Assembly: GCA_947252645.1 (NCBI GenBank)
Contig: CAMXWF010000008.1
Coordinates: 1 to 64,000 of the forward strand
DNA: 64,000 nucleotides
Source: an uncultured Bacteroidia bacterium
GTDB taxonomy: Bacteria; Bacteroidota; Bacteroidia; Bacteroidales; CAJPTX01
Direction: 5' to 3'
Below the pieces are notes generated by a model, which saw only the letters and a list, made by a program, of their open reading frames with translations, ran no database searches and was not told the DNA's origin. Position numbers and translations under genes: made by a program. Below, piece after piece: positions 52,394 through 62,236 of this stretch; within the stretch, counting starts at the first letter, position 1; each line of letters opens with the position of its first letter.

Positions 52394-55174
52394 ATGAAAC
52401 GTGCAATCAAGGCGACCCTCATCGGGCTAGGCAGCCTGGTCGGGCTCGTGTTGCTACTGGCCATAGTGCTCCCGCTGGCGTTTAAGCCCCAGGTTCTTCG
52501 TTTCGTGCAGTCGCAGCTCAACGCGCGACTCCAGGCCAAGGTGTCGTTTGAGGATTTGCACATCTCGCTCCTCCGGCGCTTCCCGCGCCTCTACGTATCG
52601 CTGGACAAGGCGGTGGTCATGGGCCCTGAGCCCTTTACGCAGGACACGCTGGCAGCGCTCGACCGCCTGGCCGTAGAGGTCAATCTCCGCTCACTCTTCC
52701 ACCTGGACAATATCGAGGTCCACTCGATCCTGCTCGACCACCCCTACGCCCACGCCCAGAAGAACGCCCTAGGCCAGGTGAACTGGGCTATCGTGAAGCC
52801 CACCGATGCCACTGCCCAAGAGCAAACGCAACCCCAAAACGACACCGCCAGTAGCCATATTGGGCTCAATCTCCAGGAGCTCAGGATCGTCAAGGCGTGC
52901 CTACGCTACCAGGACGATAGCACGGGCATAGATGCCTCGGCGCGCGATCTGGATTTCCTCCTTTCGGGCAAACTCAACGCAGCCCGCAGCATCTTGAAGA
53001 TGGCGCTAGATGTGCCCCAGGCCAACTTTAAGAGTGGTGGCGTGCAGTGGGCCAAGGATGTTGCGCTACACTTCGGGGCGAAGGTAGATGCCGACTTGGC
53101 GCAGATGCGCTTCGTACTCCAAGACAACGAGCTAAAACTCAACGATTTCGGCCTGCAGTTCGCGGGCCAAGTGGGCCTGCCCAAGGACAGCGTGGTGACT
53201 GACCTGACGTTCCAGACCACCAAGACGGACTTTAAGACCCTCCTCTCGCTCGTGCCGGCCCTCTACAAGCGGGGACTGGCCGATGTGCAAACGGGCGGGG
53301 TGCTGCAGCTCGCGGGGTGGGTAAAGGGCGTCATGCACGAGCAGGAGATGCCCAATGCGCAGCTCAAGCTCATGATCGATAAGGCCTTCTTGCAGTTCCC
53401 TGCGCTCCCCAAGCGTGTGGAGCAGATCGGGGTAGACCTGCTGGTGGACTACGATGGCAAGGATCTCGACAGGAGCGTGGTCAACCTGCGCCGTCTGGCT
53501 GCAAGCATGGGAGCCAATCACCTGACGCTCCAGGCCAAGGCTACGCAGCTCAAGCGCGACCTGACGCTGGCCGCACACGCCGATGCCAAGGTGGAGCTTG
53601 GTGAACTCAAAGAGGCCTTGCCTCTCGATAGCATGGAGCTACAGGGCAAGCTGGCCCTCCAGGCCGACCTGGCGGCCAGTAAATCGCTCGTGGATGCCAA
53701 ACGCTACGAGGAGTGTAGGCTAGAGGGCACGGTCGACTTAACCCAAGTGGTTCTCAAGAAAGTACTGGCCCTGCCAGTACACGTAGAGAAGCTCCACTTG
53801 ACCCTTTCGCCCAAGCAGGTGGAGGTAAACCAGCTACAGGCCCAAGCGGGTCGCAGCGACGTCAAGCTCCAGGGTGGCCTACGGGACTTCCTGCCCTACC
53901 TGCTCAGCCAAGGGACAGTCAAGGGAACGCTGGCCATGCAGGCTCACCGCGTAGACCTCAATGAGCTCTTCCCTGCCACCAAGGCCAGTGCCCCGGCTAG
54001 TGACGCGGCTGCCCAAAAGCCAGCCAGCGACACCTCTGCCACCACCAGCAAAGACAACCTGGCAGCGGCTCGTCGTATCGACTTCACCTTCAATGCAGGC
54101 GTAGACTCCCTTTTCTTCCAGAATATCGCGGCCTCCAACGTCAAGGGGGCCTTCCGACTGGCCTCGGGAAAGCTCTGGCTAGAGCAGGTGGCCGCGCAGG
54201 CTATGGGCGGCCGGATGGACGTAAGGGGTGAACTCAATTTCCAAGATACTGCCGCCTACCCCATGGACGTGACCGCCCAGCTCCACCACGTTGAGCTCAA
54301 GCAAGTGGTGACCACCTTCACCACGCTGGCCAAGTCGTTTCCGATCCTAGAGCATCTACAGGGCGACGTGAGCCTATCGCTCGGGGCCAAGGGCGCCCTG
54401 AGCTCCAGCTTCACCCCTGACCTCATGTCGCTCAACGCCGATGGCACGCTCTCCACCAATGCCCTCTCCATCGTGGGCTCGCCCACCTTCCAGAAGCTAG
54501 GGGCTGTTCTCCAGAATGACATGCTCACCCACCCCACCCTAGAGGATTTCAAACTCCCTTTCAGCATGCGTAATGGCGTGCTGAGCAGCGAGCACTTTAC
54601 CACGAGCCTAAAGGGCATCGATGCCGGCATGGAGGGAAGCGTGAGCCTAGAGCAGGACGTGGACTACAAGATGGATCTCCATGTGCCCACCGCGCTGCTG
54701 GGTAAGGCCTCTGACCTCATGCAGCAGGGACTCAGCAAGCTCATACCGGGTACACAGCTGCCGGCTAAGCTGCCCGTGATAGTGCATGTGACAGGCAAGG
54801 TGACCGATCCCAAGGTGAGCGTGTCGCTAGGCCAAGATATGGTGGCCAGTGCCAAGCAGCTAGTGCAGCAGAAAGTGGAGGAGGTCAAGCAGCAGGCGAA
54901 AGAAACGGTCAATAAGGCCCTGGAGGAAGCCCAAGCCAAGGCAGCACAGCTCAGGGCCGAGGCCCAGGCCAAGGCCGATGCCCTGCTAGCGGAAGCGCAG
55001 AAAAAGGCTGACGAGCTGGTAGAAGCCGCCAAGGCCAAAGGCCCGTTGGCAGCGGCCGCCGCCAAGCTGGCTGCCGATAGAGTGCTGAAGGAAGCCCAGG
55101 CCCAGGTGCAGCAGATCTTGGACAAGGCCAATAGTGAGGCCGATGGGCTAATCAACCAGGCCAAGCAGCAGTAG
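52394..55174 (+). CDS. AsmA family protein with a long coiled-coil-like tail
   Basis: 926 residues. N-terminal membrane helix (IGLGSLVGLVLLLAIVLPLAF), then the AsmA start VLRFVQSQLNARLQAKVSFED and a long repeated-beta periplasmic part with the C-terminal AsmA core near 600-800 (MDVRGELNFQDTAAYPMDVT). The last 95 residues are rich in Ala, Lys, Gln and Glu with helical heptads (QAKADALLAEAQKKADELVE). AsmA-like proteins are lipid-transport bridges from inner to outer membrane. Next gene is siaC, 260 bp away. Confidence 0.85.
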   Translation: MKRAIKATLIGLGSLVGLVLLLAIVLPLAFKPQVLRFVQSQLNARLQAKVSFEDLHISLLRRFPRLYVSLDKAVVMGPEPFTQDTLAALDRLAVEVNLRSLFHLDNIEVHSILLDHPYAHAQKNALGQVNWAIVKPTDATAQEQTQPQNDTASSHIGLNLQELRIVKACLRYQDDSTGIDASARDLDFLLSGKLNAARSILKMALDVPQANFKSGGVQWAKDVALHFGAKVDADLAQMRFVLQDNELKLNDFGLQFAGQVGLPKDSVVTDLTFQTTKTDFKTLLSLVPALYKRGLADVQTGGVLQLAGWVKGVMHEQEMPNAQLKLMIDKAFLQFPALPKRVEQIGVDLLVDYDGKDLDRSVVNLRRLAASMGANHLTLQAKATQLKRDLTLAAHADAKVELGELKEALPLDSMELQGKLALQADLAASKSLVDAKRYEECRLEGTVDLTQVVLKKVLALPVHVEKLHLTLSPKQVEVNQLQAQAGRSDVKLQGGLRDFLPYLLSQGTVKGTLAMQAHRVDLNELFPATKASAPASDAAAQKPASDTSATTSKDNLAAARRIDFTFNAGVDSLFFQNIAASNVKGAFRLASGKLWLEQVAAQAMGGRMDVRGELNFQDTAAYPMDVTAQLHHVELKQVVTTFTTLAKSFPILEHLQGDVSLSLGAKGALSSSFTPDLMSLNADGTLSTNALSIVGSPTFQKLGAVLQNDMLTHPTLEDFKLPFSMRNGVLSSEHFTTSLKGIDAGMEGSVSLEQDVDYKMDLHVPTALLGKASDLMQQGLSKLIPGTQLPAKLPVIVHVTGKVTDPKVSVSLGQDMVASAKQLVQQKVEEVKQQAKETVNKALEEAQAKAAQLRAEAQAKADALLAEAQKKADELVEAAKAKGPLAAAAAKLAADRVLKEAQAQVQQILDKANSEADGLINQAKQQ

Positions 55175-55273
55175 GCCTCCCTGGCCACTCCTGGGTGGCC
55201 AAGGAACAGGGGGCGGGGGACGCGAAGGCTACCACAAAAGCCCTGGTGGCCTAGGATGTCGTAAACATTTTAG

Positions 55274-55281
55274 TAAATTCG
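55274..55281 (+). promoter_or_regulatory. -7 element (TAAATTCG) for siaC
   Basis: TAAATTCG fits TAnnTTYG; the leader would be about 147 nt to the ATG at 55435. A short palindromic GGTGTGAAGTACACC follows at 55288-55302. Confidence 0.4.
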
Positions 55282-55434
55282 CGCATTGGTGTGAAGTACA
55301 CCACAGTGTGAGTACTCATTTTGGCAGCCAAGGCAATAGGTCAACGACCTGCTACGCGTAGTGCCCCCACTCATTACGGGGCACTGCCCGCCCAAGTAGC
55401 TGCATGCGATCCTAGCATAACGGAGAACACGACT

Positions 55435-55836
55435 ATGGTAACACCTTTCCAAGAAAAATTAGAAACGCTCGAATACGAGGCCACGCGGGTGACCCCGTAT
55501 ATACACTTCGACCCCTCGACGGGCATAATGCGCATCCAGGGAGCCTCCATGCCAGAGAACGTCACGGAGTTCTACGGGCCTATCATCGATTGGCTCTCCG
55601 CCTACGGAAACGCCCCCTGCGAGAAAACCATCCTCAGGTTCAAGCTCGCCTACTTCAACACGGCCACATCGAAGATCTTCATGGAGCTCATCGCCCGTAT
55701 CGAGGCCATCGCCGAGCAAGGCCACGAGACCTGCATCGAATGGTGGCTCGAGCCCGATGACGATGACATGCGCGAGGCCGGCGAGGACTACGCCAACCTC
55801 ACCACTATCCCCGTAGTGTTCAAAGACATCAAGTAA
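55435..55836 (+). CDS. SiaC family protein (DUF1987)
   Basis: 133 residues from the ATG at 55435 (MVTPFQEKLETLEYEATRVT); upstream open frame has no family sequence. DUF1987 core: PYIHFDPSTGIMRIQGASMP, FYGPIIDWLSAY, FKLAYFNTATSKIFMELIAR and CIEWWLEPDDDDM. In Pseudomonas SiaC binds SiaD and is phosphorylated by SiaB in biofilm signalling; the siaA and siaB partners are not in this window. The nitroreductase gene follows 38 bp later. Confidence 0.8.
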   Translation: MVTPFQEKLETLEYEATRVTPYIHFDPSTGIMRIQGASMPENVTEFYGPIIDWLSAYGNAPCEKTILRFKLAYFNTATSKIFMELIARIEAIAEQGHETCIEWWLEPDDDDMREAGEDYANLTTIPVVFKDIK

Positions 55837-55874
55837 TCCTCCCCACATACCCTTCAACTCTCAGCACTCGGCCT

Positions 55875-56615
55875 ATGCATTTACTCGAGCACCGCAGCAT
55901 CAGGAAATTCCTCCACAAGCCGATCCCCCAGGCGGATGTCGACTACATGGTCAACGCAGGCATCCGGGCCTCCAACACGGCCAATATGCAGGCCTACTCC
56001 ATCATGGCCACCACCGATAGGGCCATGATGGCCAAGCTCAAGCCGCTCCACCTCGGGCAGCCTATCCTCGATACTACGCAGCTCCACTTGACCATTTGCG
56101 CCGACTTGCACCGGTTCTCCCGTTGGTGCCTGCTCTCAGAGGCCAAACCAGGCTACGGCAACTTGCTCGGCCTGCTGAGTGCCATAGTCGATGCTGCGCT
56201 CTGCGCACAAAACATCGCCGTGGCAGCCGAAGAAAAGAACTTGGGGCTCTGCTTCCTCGGCACTCCGCTTTACAATCCCCAGGCCTTTGCCGACCTGCTG
56301 CAACTCCCTACGCTCTCCCTACCAGTTACCGCCATCTGCTTAGGCTACCCCGATGAGCATCCTGGCCTCACCGAGCGCCTCCCAAAGGAAGCTGTGCTCC
56401 ACAAGGACACCTACTTCGATCCTGACGATTCGCAGCTCTTGGCTCTCTACCACGACATCGACACCAACCCCAACAATCGAAAGGCCGCCCAGGAGGCTGG
56501 CTGTAGCAACTTTGCCCAGCTCTTCACCAACCTACGCTACCCTGAGGCTCTCTACACCGAAACCTCAGCCAAACTCATGGCCTTCCTGCGCAAGCAGGGG
56601 TTTCAGCTCGAATAG
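55875..56615 (+). CDS. Nitroreductase family FMN protein
   Basis: 246 residues, starting MHLLEHRSIRKFLHKPIP, the nitroreductase N terminus (RSIR phosphate contact). QAYSIMATTD, then a central LGLCFLGTPLYNPQAFADLL and CLGYPDEHPGLTERLPKEAV. A cytoplasmic FMN-dependent NAD(P)H oxidoreductase; NfsA/FRP-like by length. Substrate unknown. The Omp85-like gene follows after about 150 bp. Confidence 0.87.
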   Translation: MHLLEHRSIRKFLHKPIPQADVDYMVNAGIRASNTANMQAYSIMATTDRAMMAKLKPLHLGQPILDTTQLHLTICADLHRFSRWCLLSEAKPGYGNLLGLLSAIVDAALCAQNIAVAAEEKNLGLCFLGTPLYNPQAFADLLQLPTLSLPVTAICLGYPDEHPGLTERLPKEAVLHKDTYFDPDDSQLLALYHDIDTNPNNRKAAQEAGCSNFAQLFTNLRYPEALYTETSAKLMAFLRKQGFQLE

Positions 56616-56766
56616 CCCCCACTCCACGCTCCACCCACACACTGCCCTCCCCTGGCCGGCAATAAAATGCCTGGGGTACATCAGGCCAAAACCGCAGCGA
56701 CTGGGAAAGGTCATTCCTCCCTACACTGCGCGCGTAGGCATTCCGGTCCAAGGCAGGGAGTACTTA

Positions 56767-58548
56767 TTGCGTGTACTCCTCTGCGGACTCTTCTTGCTCC
56801 TGGGAAGTCTCGCCCCCGCTCCAAGCATAGCGCAGACGGCCTACCTCGCCGTGAGCTTCAACGCAGGCGACCCCGTCCCGGAAAGCATCAGCAGACTCGG
56901 GGCAACGCCCAAACCAAGTCCTACGAGCTATACTGCGGCCATGCCACCGCTCGACAGCGGCCGTACACCCATGGCCTACGAGTCGCACGAAACGGCCCAC
57001 GATGGCGACAATGCGTTCTTCATCGCGCTCCCCAGCGATTCTGCCCAAGCCACCCACTATTGCGACTCCCTGCGCGCATGCTTGCAGCGTGCAGGCTTTC
57101 TCCAGGCCAAACTTTCGCTGCCCCAAAACCCACGGGGTCACTACAAGCTCACCGCTGGGCCATGCTACCAGCTAGGCACTATTGTGGGTCCCTATGGCCG
57201 CATTGACACTGCGACCCAGCGTCCCCTCACAGCCCACAACGCCCAGGGAGTTGCGGCACTCTACGCAAAGGTTTTTGCGGACTCGCTTTCCCCAACCGAC
57301 CTGCTCACCGTGCGCCTCCTGCCGGAGGAGGGAAGGCTTGCAACTGCCCAGATCGTCATTGCCCGTGGGAAAATCCATCCTACCCTGCTAGGCGTTGAAC
57401 TCCACGGCGATTATCGCGTCGCCAAGTCCGCGCTGCTGCGCCGTCTTGGACTGCGCATTGGCGCCCCGATCCCAGGCGACCTCGTGGCGTTCGCCGAGGC
57501 GGCAGTAGACGACTTGCCCTTTGTGGCTCAACAAGGGAAACCTATCGTGGAATTCCTTCCCAAGGGGGTACGGCTACACCTCTATCTGACCTCTCGACGC
57601 GCCAGTACGGCCCAAGGTAGCATCGCCATGACCCCTGCCCCAGAAGGGCAACGCGGCGTGAGATTTGAGGGCCAAGCCGACCTCCAGCTAGTCAATCTGC
57701 TGCATCAGGGGGAGCGGGTGTGGCTCACATGGCAAATAGCGCAGAAAACGCAAATGGACCTCTCGGTCCAAGCGCAGTATCCACACATAGCGCGCAGTCC
57801 ACTCGGCGTGGAAGCCGCCATCAGCTGGCAACGCCGCGACACCTCAGAGCTGCGCTTTGCGGCCTCGCTGGGGCTTACCTTCACTCCGCTGCGCTTCCAT
57901 ACACTCCGGCTCAGCTACGAGTTGCTACGCGCAGGCTACTACGCACCAAGCGACCCAGCCCGCAAGGTCAGCACCAAGGGCAATTGCATTGCGCTAGGCT
58001 ACCAATATGCCCGCACGCGCTACGACCTCTCCTGGCCCCTAGGGCAATCCATTCGCATCGGCACGGCATACGCCCTACGCACCCAGTCGGGCTACGACAA
58101 CAGCCAGCTACTCCAGCTCGAAGGGCACCTGGCGTGGTGTTGGCCCTTACCTTGGCACGAGCTGCGGGCGGGGGTCAAAGGCAACTACTACTACCAAGCG
58201 TTTACCCATGGCCCCCGGCTACGAGGGCGCCTCGACCAATTTCAGCTCGGCGGAGCCAATTCCCTGCGGGGCTACGCAGAGCGAGCCCTCCTCACCACGC
58301 ACGCACTACTCCTCTCAGCCAACTTCGGCTGGTTTGCCAACGGATACATAGCCCCCTCGCTATTTCTGGACGCAGCCCTGCTCCTCGACCAGACTCCAGC
58401 GCTGTGCATCGTTGCCCCAGGGCTAAGCACCGCATTCCAAGCCAGCCGGTTTTACCTACAGCTGGACTTTGCCAAGGCTTTTCCCCTGGGGAAAGACCCG
58501 ACGCTCAACCACTGGATGGTACACCTCAGCACCCACCTGCGCTTTTAG
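56767..58548 (+). CDS. Omp85/TamA-like outer-membrane barrel protein
   Basis: About 593 residues from a TTG at 56767, which gives the signal RVLLCGLFLLLGSLAPAPSIAQ; no in-frame ATG is closer and the frame upstream lies inside the nitroreductase gene. One or two POTRA-like segments (about 85-200), then a barrel with the Omp85 signature GGANSLRGYAERALLT near the end and C-terminal LSTHLRF (terminal Phe). Bacterial surface antigen family; shorter than BamA, so a TamA-like assembly or two-partner-secretion factor is likelier. Ends 4 bp into the convergent pyrD stop region. Confidence 0.75.
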   Translation: MRVLLCGLFLLLGSLAPAPSIAQTAYLAVSFNAGDPVPESISRLGATPKPSPTSYTAAMPPLDSGRTPMAYESHETAHDGDNAFFIALPSDSAQATHYCDSLRACLQRAGFLQAKLSLPQNPRGHYKLTAGPCYQLGTIVGPYGRIDTATQRPLTAHNAQGVAALYAKVFADSLSPTDLLTVRLLPEEGRLATAQIVIARGKIHPTLLGVELHGDYRVAKSALLRRLGLRIGAPIPGDLVAFAEAAVDDLPFVAQQGKPIVEFLPKGVRLHLYLTSRRASTAQGSIAMTPAPEGQRGVRFEGQADLQLVNLLHQGERVWLTWQIAQKTQMDLSVQAQYPHIARSPLGVEAAISWQRRDTSELRFAASLGLTFTPLRFHTLRLSYELLRAGYYAPSDPARKVSTKGNCIALGYQYARTRYDLSWPLGQSIRIGTAYALRTQSGYDNSQLLQLEGHLAWCWPLPWHELRAGVKGNYYYQAFTHGPRLRGRLDQFQLGGANSLRGYAERALLTTHALLLSANFGWFANGYIAPSLFLDAALLLDQTPALCIVAPGLSTAFQASRFYLQLDFAKAFPLGKDPTLNHWMVHLSTHLRF

Positions 58549-59615
58549 CACGTTCCCCAATCGGGAATCTCCGCCTGGTGGGCGTAGAGGTACTTGTTGA
58601 TACTGCGGACAACACCCGGCCCACCATAGATATAGCCAGTAAACACCTGGAGCAGGTTCGCCCCCGCCTGCAGCATCTCAAGGGCCTCAGGGCCATTGCT
58701 TATCCCGCCCACGCCTATAATCAGGGGACGAGGGCCTACTGCCACACGGATAGCCTTCACAAGGGCAACGGCCTTGGCGTGCAGCGGCGCCCCACTCAGC
58801 CCCCCGGTACCCATGGTCTCTACAGCCGTTGCGGGTGTACGCAGCCCCTCGCGCTGCGCCGTCGTGTTGGAGGCTATGAAGCCATCTACGCCAAGCTCCA
58901 AGGCCAGTGCCAACGTACGCTGGAGCGATTCGGAGCTGGCATCGGGACCAAGCTTCAGCAGCATGGGGCGGTAAAGGTGCTGGCGTGCGCGTTCCTGGGT
59001 CAGCGCAGTGAGCAGCTCACGCAGGTGTTGCTCATCCTGCATACCGCGGAGGTCGTGCACATTGGGGCAACTGATGTTGAGCGCAAAATAGTCCACCAAA
59101 GGGTAGAGCGCACGGAAGCAGACCAAATAATCTTGGGATGCCTGCTCATTGGGGGTGGCGGTGTTCTTGGAAATGTTGCCCCCCACCGGGATGCTATATC
59201 GACGCCGACGCGCCAGGCGCTTGGCCACACGGTCTACCCCATGGGAGTTAAACGCCATGCGATTGATGAGCGCGCCATCGAGCGGTAGCCGAAACATCCG
59301 TGGCCTAGGGTTGCCGGGCTGCGGCCGAGGGGTCACCGTACCAACCTCCATGAAGCCAAAACCCAAATTACGAGCCTTATCCAGCAGCTGCCCCTGCTTG
59401 TCGAAGCCCGCAGGGAGTCCTACCAAGTTGAGAAAGGGGAGGTCGAAGTATGTCCGACGGAGTTCCCTTGGCGCGTAGAGTAGCGCGCAACGAAAACACC
59501 ACCCCAGCCCAGGAAGCTTGAAGAGTAAGCGGATGAGGCTGAGCACAAAATGGTGCGCGGCCTCAGGCGGCATGAGGAAAAAGAACGGGCGCAGCGCATG
59601 GCGATAGAACCACAT
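58545..59615 (-). CDS. pyrD: Dihydroorotate dehydrogenase, class 2 architecture
   Basis: 356 residues. N-terminal helix for quinone/membrane binding (MWFYRHALRPFFFLMPPEAAH) before a TIM barrel, as in class 2. FMN motifs GLPAGFDKQGQLLD, NRMAFNSHG, IGGNISKN-like PVGGNISKNTATPN and IGVGGISNGPEALEMLQAGA. The catalytic-base loop reads ALNISCPNVHDLRG: Cys at the position where E. coli class 2 PyrD has Ser175. It oxidises dihydroorotate to orotate at the inner membrane in pyrimidine synthesis. Overlaps the 3' end of the convergent Omp85-like gene by 4 bp. Confidence 0.93.
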   Translation of the reverse strand: MWFYRHALRPFFFLMPPEAAHHFVLSLIRLLFKLPGLGWCFRCALLYAPRELRRTYFDLPFLNLVGLPAGFDKQGQLLDKARNLGFGFMEVGTVTPRPQPGNPRPRMFRLPLDGALINRMAFNSHGVDRVAKRLARRRRYSIPVGGNISKNTATPNEQASQDYLVCFRALYPLVDYFALNISCPNVHDLRGMQDEQHLRELLTALTQERARQHLYRPMLLKLGPDASSESLQRTLALALELGVDGFIASNTTAQREGLRTPATAVETMGTGGLSGAPLHAKAVALVKAIRVAVGPRPLIIGVGGISNGPEALEMLQAGANLLQVFTGYIYGGPGVVRSINKYLYAHQAEIPDWGTC

Positions 59616-59666
59616 GGTAGACCTCCTACTTGGCCCCTAGGAGACCACCTCCCAGAGGCCACCGGG

Positions 59667-59674
59667 CAAAGGTA
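59667..59674 (-). promoter_or_regulatory. -7 element (TACCTTTG) for pyrD
   Basis: Minus-strand TACCTTTG; start near 59660, about 45 nt before the ATG at 59615. Confidence 0.6.
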
Positions 59675-59794
59675 GGAAATCTAAACAGCAGATAGATGCC
59701 CGCCCCTGCGAGTCCAGACACCTATCCACTGGTAAGCAGAAAAACAGAAGGTCCTCACCACGCACCGCCAAGACCCCATGGGCAAAAAGTACCC

Positions 59795-62236
59795 CTAGGC
59801 CTCAGCGGGAGTGCCCAGCTTGATATCGGGGAACATGATAGTCACTAAATCGTCCACTGTATCGATGTAATCGAAGCGAAGACCCTCGATGTAGATGGGC
59901 TTAATCTCCTCGATATCCTTCTGGTTATCCCGGGGAAGCACAATGTGGAGCAAGTTGGCGCGCTTGGCCGCAAGAATCTTCTCCTTTATGCCGCCCACCG
60001 GGAGCACCTTGCCCCTCAGAGTGGTCTCGCCGGTCATGGCAATGCCTGGTGTAGGGGGCTGGTGGGTGAGGCAGGAGAGGATAGAGGTAATCATGGTGAC
60101 CCCAGCCGAGGGCCCATCCTTGGGAATGGCCCCCTCCGGCACATGCACGTGGACATTCTTCTCGGCCAAATCCTGCACGTTGATCCCAAACTGTTCCCCA
60201 TGGGCCTTGATGTACTCAAAGGCAATGGTGGCCGATTCCTTCATCACGTTGCCCAAGTTACCCGTCAGGGAGAGGGTGCCTTTCCCTGGGGCCATGGATG
60301 ACTCGATGTAGAGGATATCACCGCCCACGCTGGTCCAGGCCATCCCGATGGCCACGCCGACATCGGCATGCCCCTCATAGGTATCTGGCAAGAAGGTGGG
60401 ACCGCCGAGCCGCTCCCGCACGTCGTCGGCCGTGAGGTCCACGTTGTACGCTTCGCCCATGGCAATGCGCTTGGCCTGCTGGCGCACGAGCTTGGCGATT
60501 ACCTGGTCGAGACGGCGCACGCCGCTCTCCCGCGTGTAGTCACTGATCACCCGGCTCACCAGCGCATCGGACATAGCAAACTGCTCGCGCTGCACCCCGT
60601 GCGCCGCCAGCTGCTTGGGTATCAGGTGTCGCTGCGCTATGGCAATCTTCTCCTCCACGATGTAGCCCGTCACCTCCACCATCTCCATGCGGTCGCGCAG
60701 AGGGGGGGCAATGGTGCTGATGTCGTTGGCCGTGGTGATGAAGAGCACGTTGGAGAGGTCAAACTCGGTCTCTAGGTAATTGTCGTAGAAGCTATTGCGC
60801 TGGTCTGGGTCTAGCACCTCGAGGAGAGCCGAGGCCGGGTCGCCCATCATATTGGAGGTCACCTTGTCGATCTCGTCAAGCACAAACACGGGATTGGCCG
60901 TCTTGACCTTGCGGAGCGACTGCAGGATGCGCCCCGGCATGGCCCCCACGTAGGTACGCCGGTGGCCGCGGATCTCTGCCTCGTCGTGCAGCCCCCCGAG
61001 CGACACGCGGGTGTACTGGCGCCCCAGGGCCTTGGCTATCGACTTGCCCAGCGAGGTCTTGCCCACCCCCGGAGGGCCGTAGAGGCAGATGATGGGCGAC
61101 TTGAGGTCGTTCTTCAGCTTCAGCACGGCCAAGAACTCCAGGATGCGCTCCTTCACCTTCTCTAGGCCATAGTGGTCGGCATCCAGGCATTGCTGGGCGT
61201 AGTTCAGGTCATAGTTGTCTTTGGAGAACTTGGCCCAAGGCAGATCGGTGAAGAACTGCAAGTAGGAAAGCTGGATGGAGTAGTCGGGCGACATGCTGTT
61301 CATCTGGCGCAGCCGGTCGAGCTCGCGATTGAACACCTCCCGGGCATCCTTGGAGAGCTTGAGCCGCTTGGCCTTCTTCTCCAGCTTATCGGCATCGCCC
61401 GTCCCTGGGGTAGTGCCCAGCTCCTCCTGGATGACCCCAAGCTGCTGCTGGAGAATGAAATCACGCTGCTGCTTGTCGAGCTTATGCTGCGTGCGCTCCT
61501 GGATCTCCTTCTGGAGATTGAGGGTCTGAATCTCGCGCGAGATGAGCTCCTGGAGCAGCGTGATGCGCTCGGCGTAGTCGCTCACTTCCAGCAGCTTCTG
61601 CTTCTCCTCGAGGGGAATGGGAAGCCGGTGCGAGAGCACATTGACATAGCTCTCGGGCTTGTTCTTGAAAAAGGGGAAGGCCAGCACATTGCGCATCCGG
61701 TCGCCCGTGAGCTCCGAGAGGTCAGCGTCGAGGTGACGCAGCACATCGAGCTGCATCTCCATGGGCTGACTCTTGAAGTCCGCCTCATGCTCGGGGTAGG
61801 CCTTGGCCTGCACCACGAAGTAGGGCTTTTCCTGGAGAAACTTGACGATCTTAATGCGCTGTATCCCCAAAGCCATGATGGCCATCTGCCCATTCTGCCC
61901 CTCCAGCACCCGCTGGATGCGCGCCATGGTGCCCACTCGATACATCCCACTCGGCTTGGGATTCTCCTCCAGGGCGTTGCGCTGGGTCACAATGGCTATC
62001 AGCCCATTCGACGAGCCAAACTCCTCGATGATCTGGCGTGAACGCTTGCGGCCTATCGTAATGGGCAGCAGCGTGTAGGGAAAGCTCACGTTGTTGCGCA
62101 GCTCTATGAGCGGAAGACCATCCGGCAAGTCCACCGCATCGTAATCCCAATTAAAGCTCAGCCCGTCCGCATCGTGCAGCACCACCAGGCCCTCTGCATT
62201 GTTGTCTTGGAGACTGCTATTGTAATCGCTATCCAT
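59795..62236 (-). CDS. lon: ATP-dependent protease Lon (LonA)
   Basis: 813 residues. N-terminal LON domain (LPLIELRNNVSFPYTLLPIT), coiled-coil linker, AAA+ module with Walker A GPPGVGKTSLGKS (about 388-400) and Walker B PVFVLDEIDKV, and the Ser-Lys protease domain: catalytic Ser in PKDGPSAGVTM (about 709) and Lys in GGIKEKILAAKRA (about 752). It degrades damaged and regulatory proteins in the cytoplasm. A near match to the -7 box (TACTTTG at 62247-62253, one base short) lies just upstream. Confidence 0.97.
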   Translation of the reverse strand: MDSDYNSSLQDNNAEGLVVLHDADGLSFNWDYDAVDLPDGLPLIELRNNVSFPYTLLPITIGRKRSRQIIEEFGSSNGLIAIVTQRNALEENPKPSGMYRVGTMARIQRVLEGQNGQMAIMALGIQRIKIVKFLQEKPYFVVQAKAYPEHEADFKSQPMEMQLDVLRHLDADLSELTGDRMRNVLAFPFFKNKPESYVNVLSHRLPIPLEEKQKLLEVSDYAERITLLQELISREIQTLNLQKEIQERTQHKLDKQQRDFILQQQLGVIQEELGTTPGTGDADKLEKKAKRLKLSKDAREVFNRELDRLRQMNSMSPDYSIQLSYLQFFTDLPWAKFSKDNYDLNYAQQCLDADHYGLEKVKERILEFLAVLKLKNDLKSPIICLYGPPGVGKTSLGKSIAKALGRQYTRVSLGGLHDEAEIRGHRRTYVGAMPGRILQSLRKVKTANPVFVLDEIDKVTSNMMGDPASALLEVLDPDQRNSFYDNYLETEFDLSNVLFITTANDISTIAPPLRDRMEMVEVTGYIVEEKIAIAQRHLIPKQLAAHGVQREQFAMSDALVSRVISDYTRESGVRRLDQVIAKLVRQQAKRIAMGEAYNVDLTADDVRERLGGPTFLPDTYEGHADVGVAIGMAWTSVGGDILYIESSMAPGKGTLSLTGNLGNVMKESATIAFEYIKAHGEQFGINVQDLAEKNVHVHVPEGAIPKDGPSAGVTMITSILSCLTHQPPTPGIAMTGETTLRGKVLPVGGIKEKILAAKRANLLHIVLPRDNQKDIEEIKPIYIEGLRFDYIDTVDDLVTIMFPDIKLGTPAEA

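Noticed and set aside
55182..55201. Hairpin TGGCCAC/GTGGCCA after the AsmA gene
   Set aside because: No T-run follows, so it is not supported as an intrinsic terminator.
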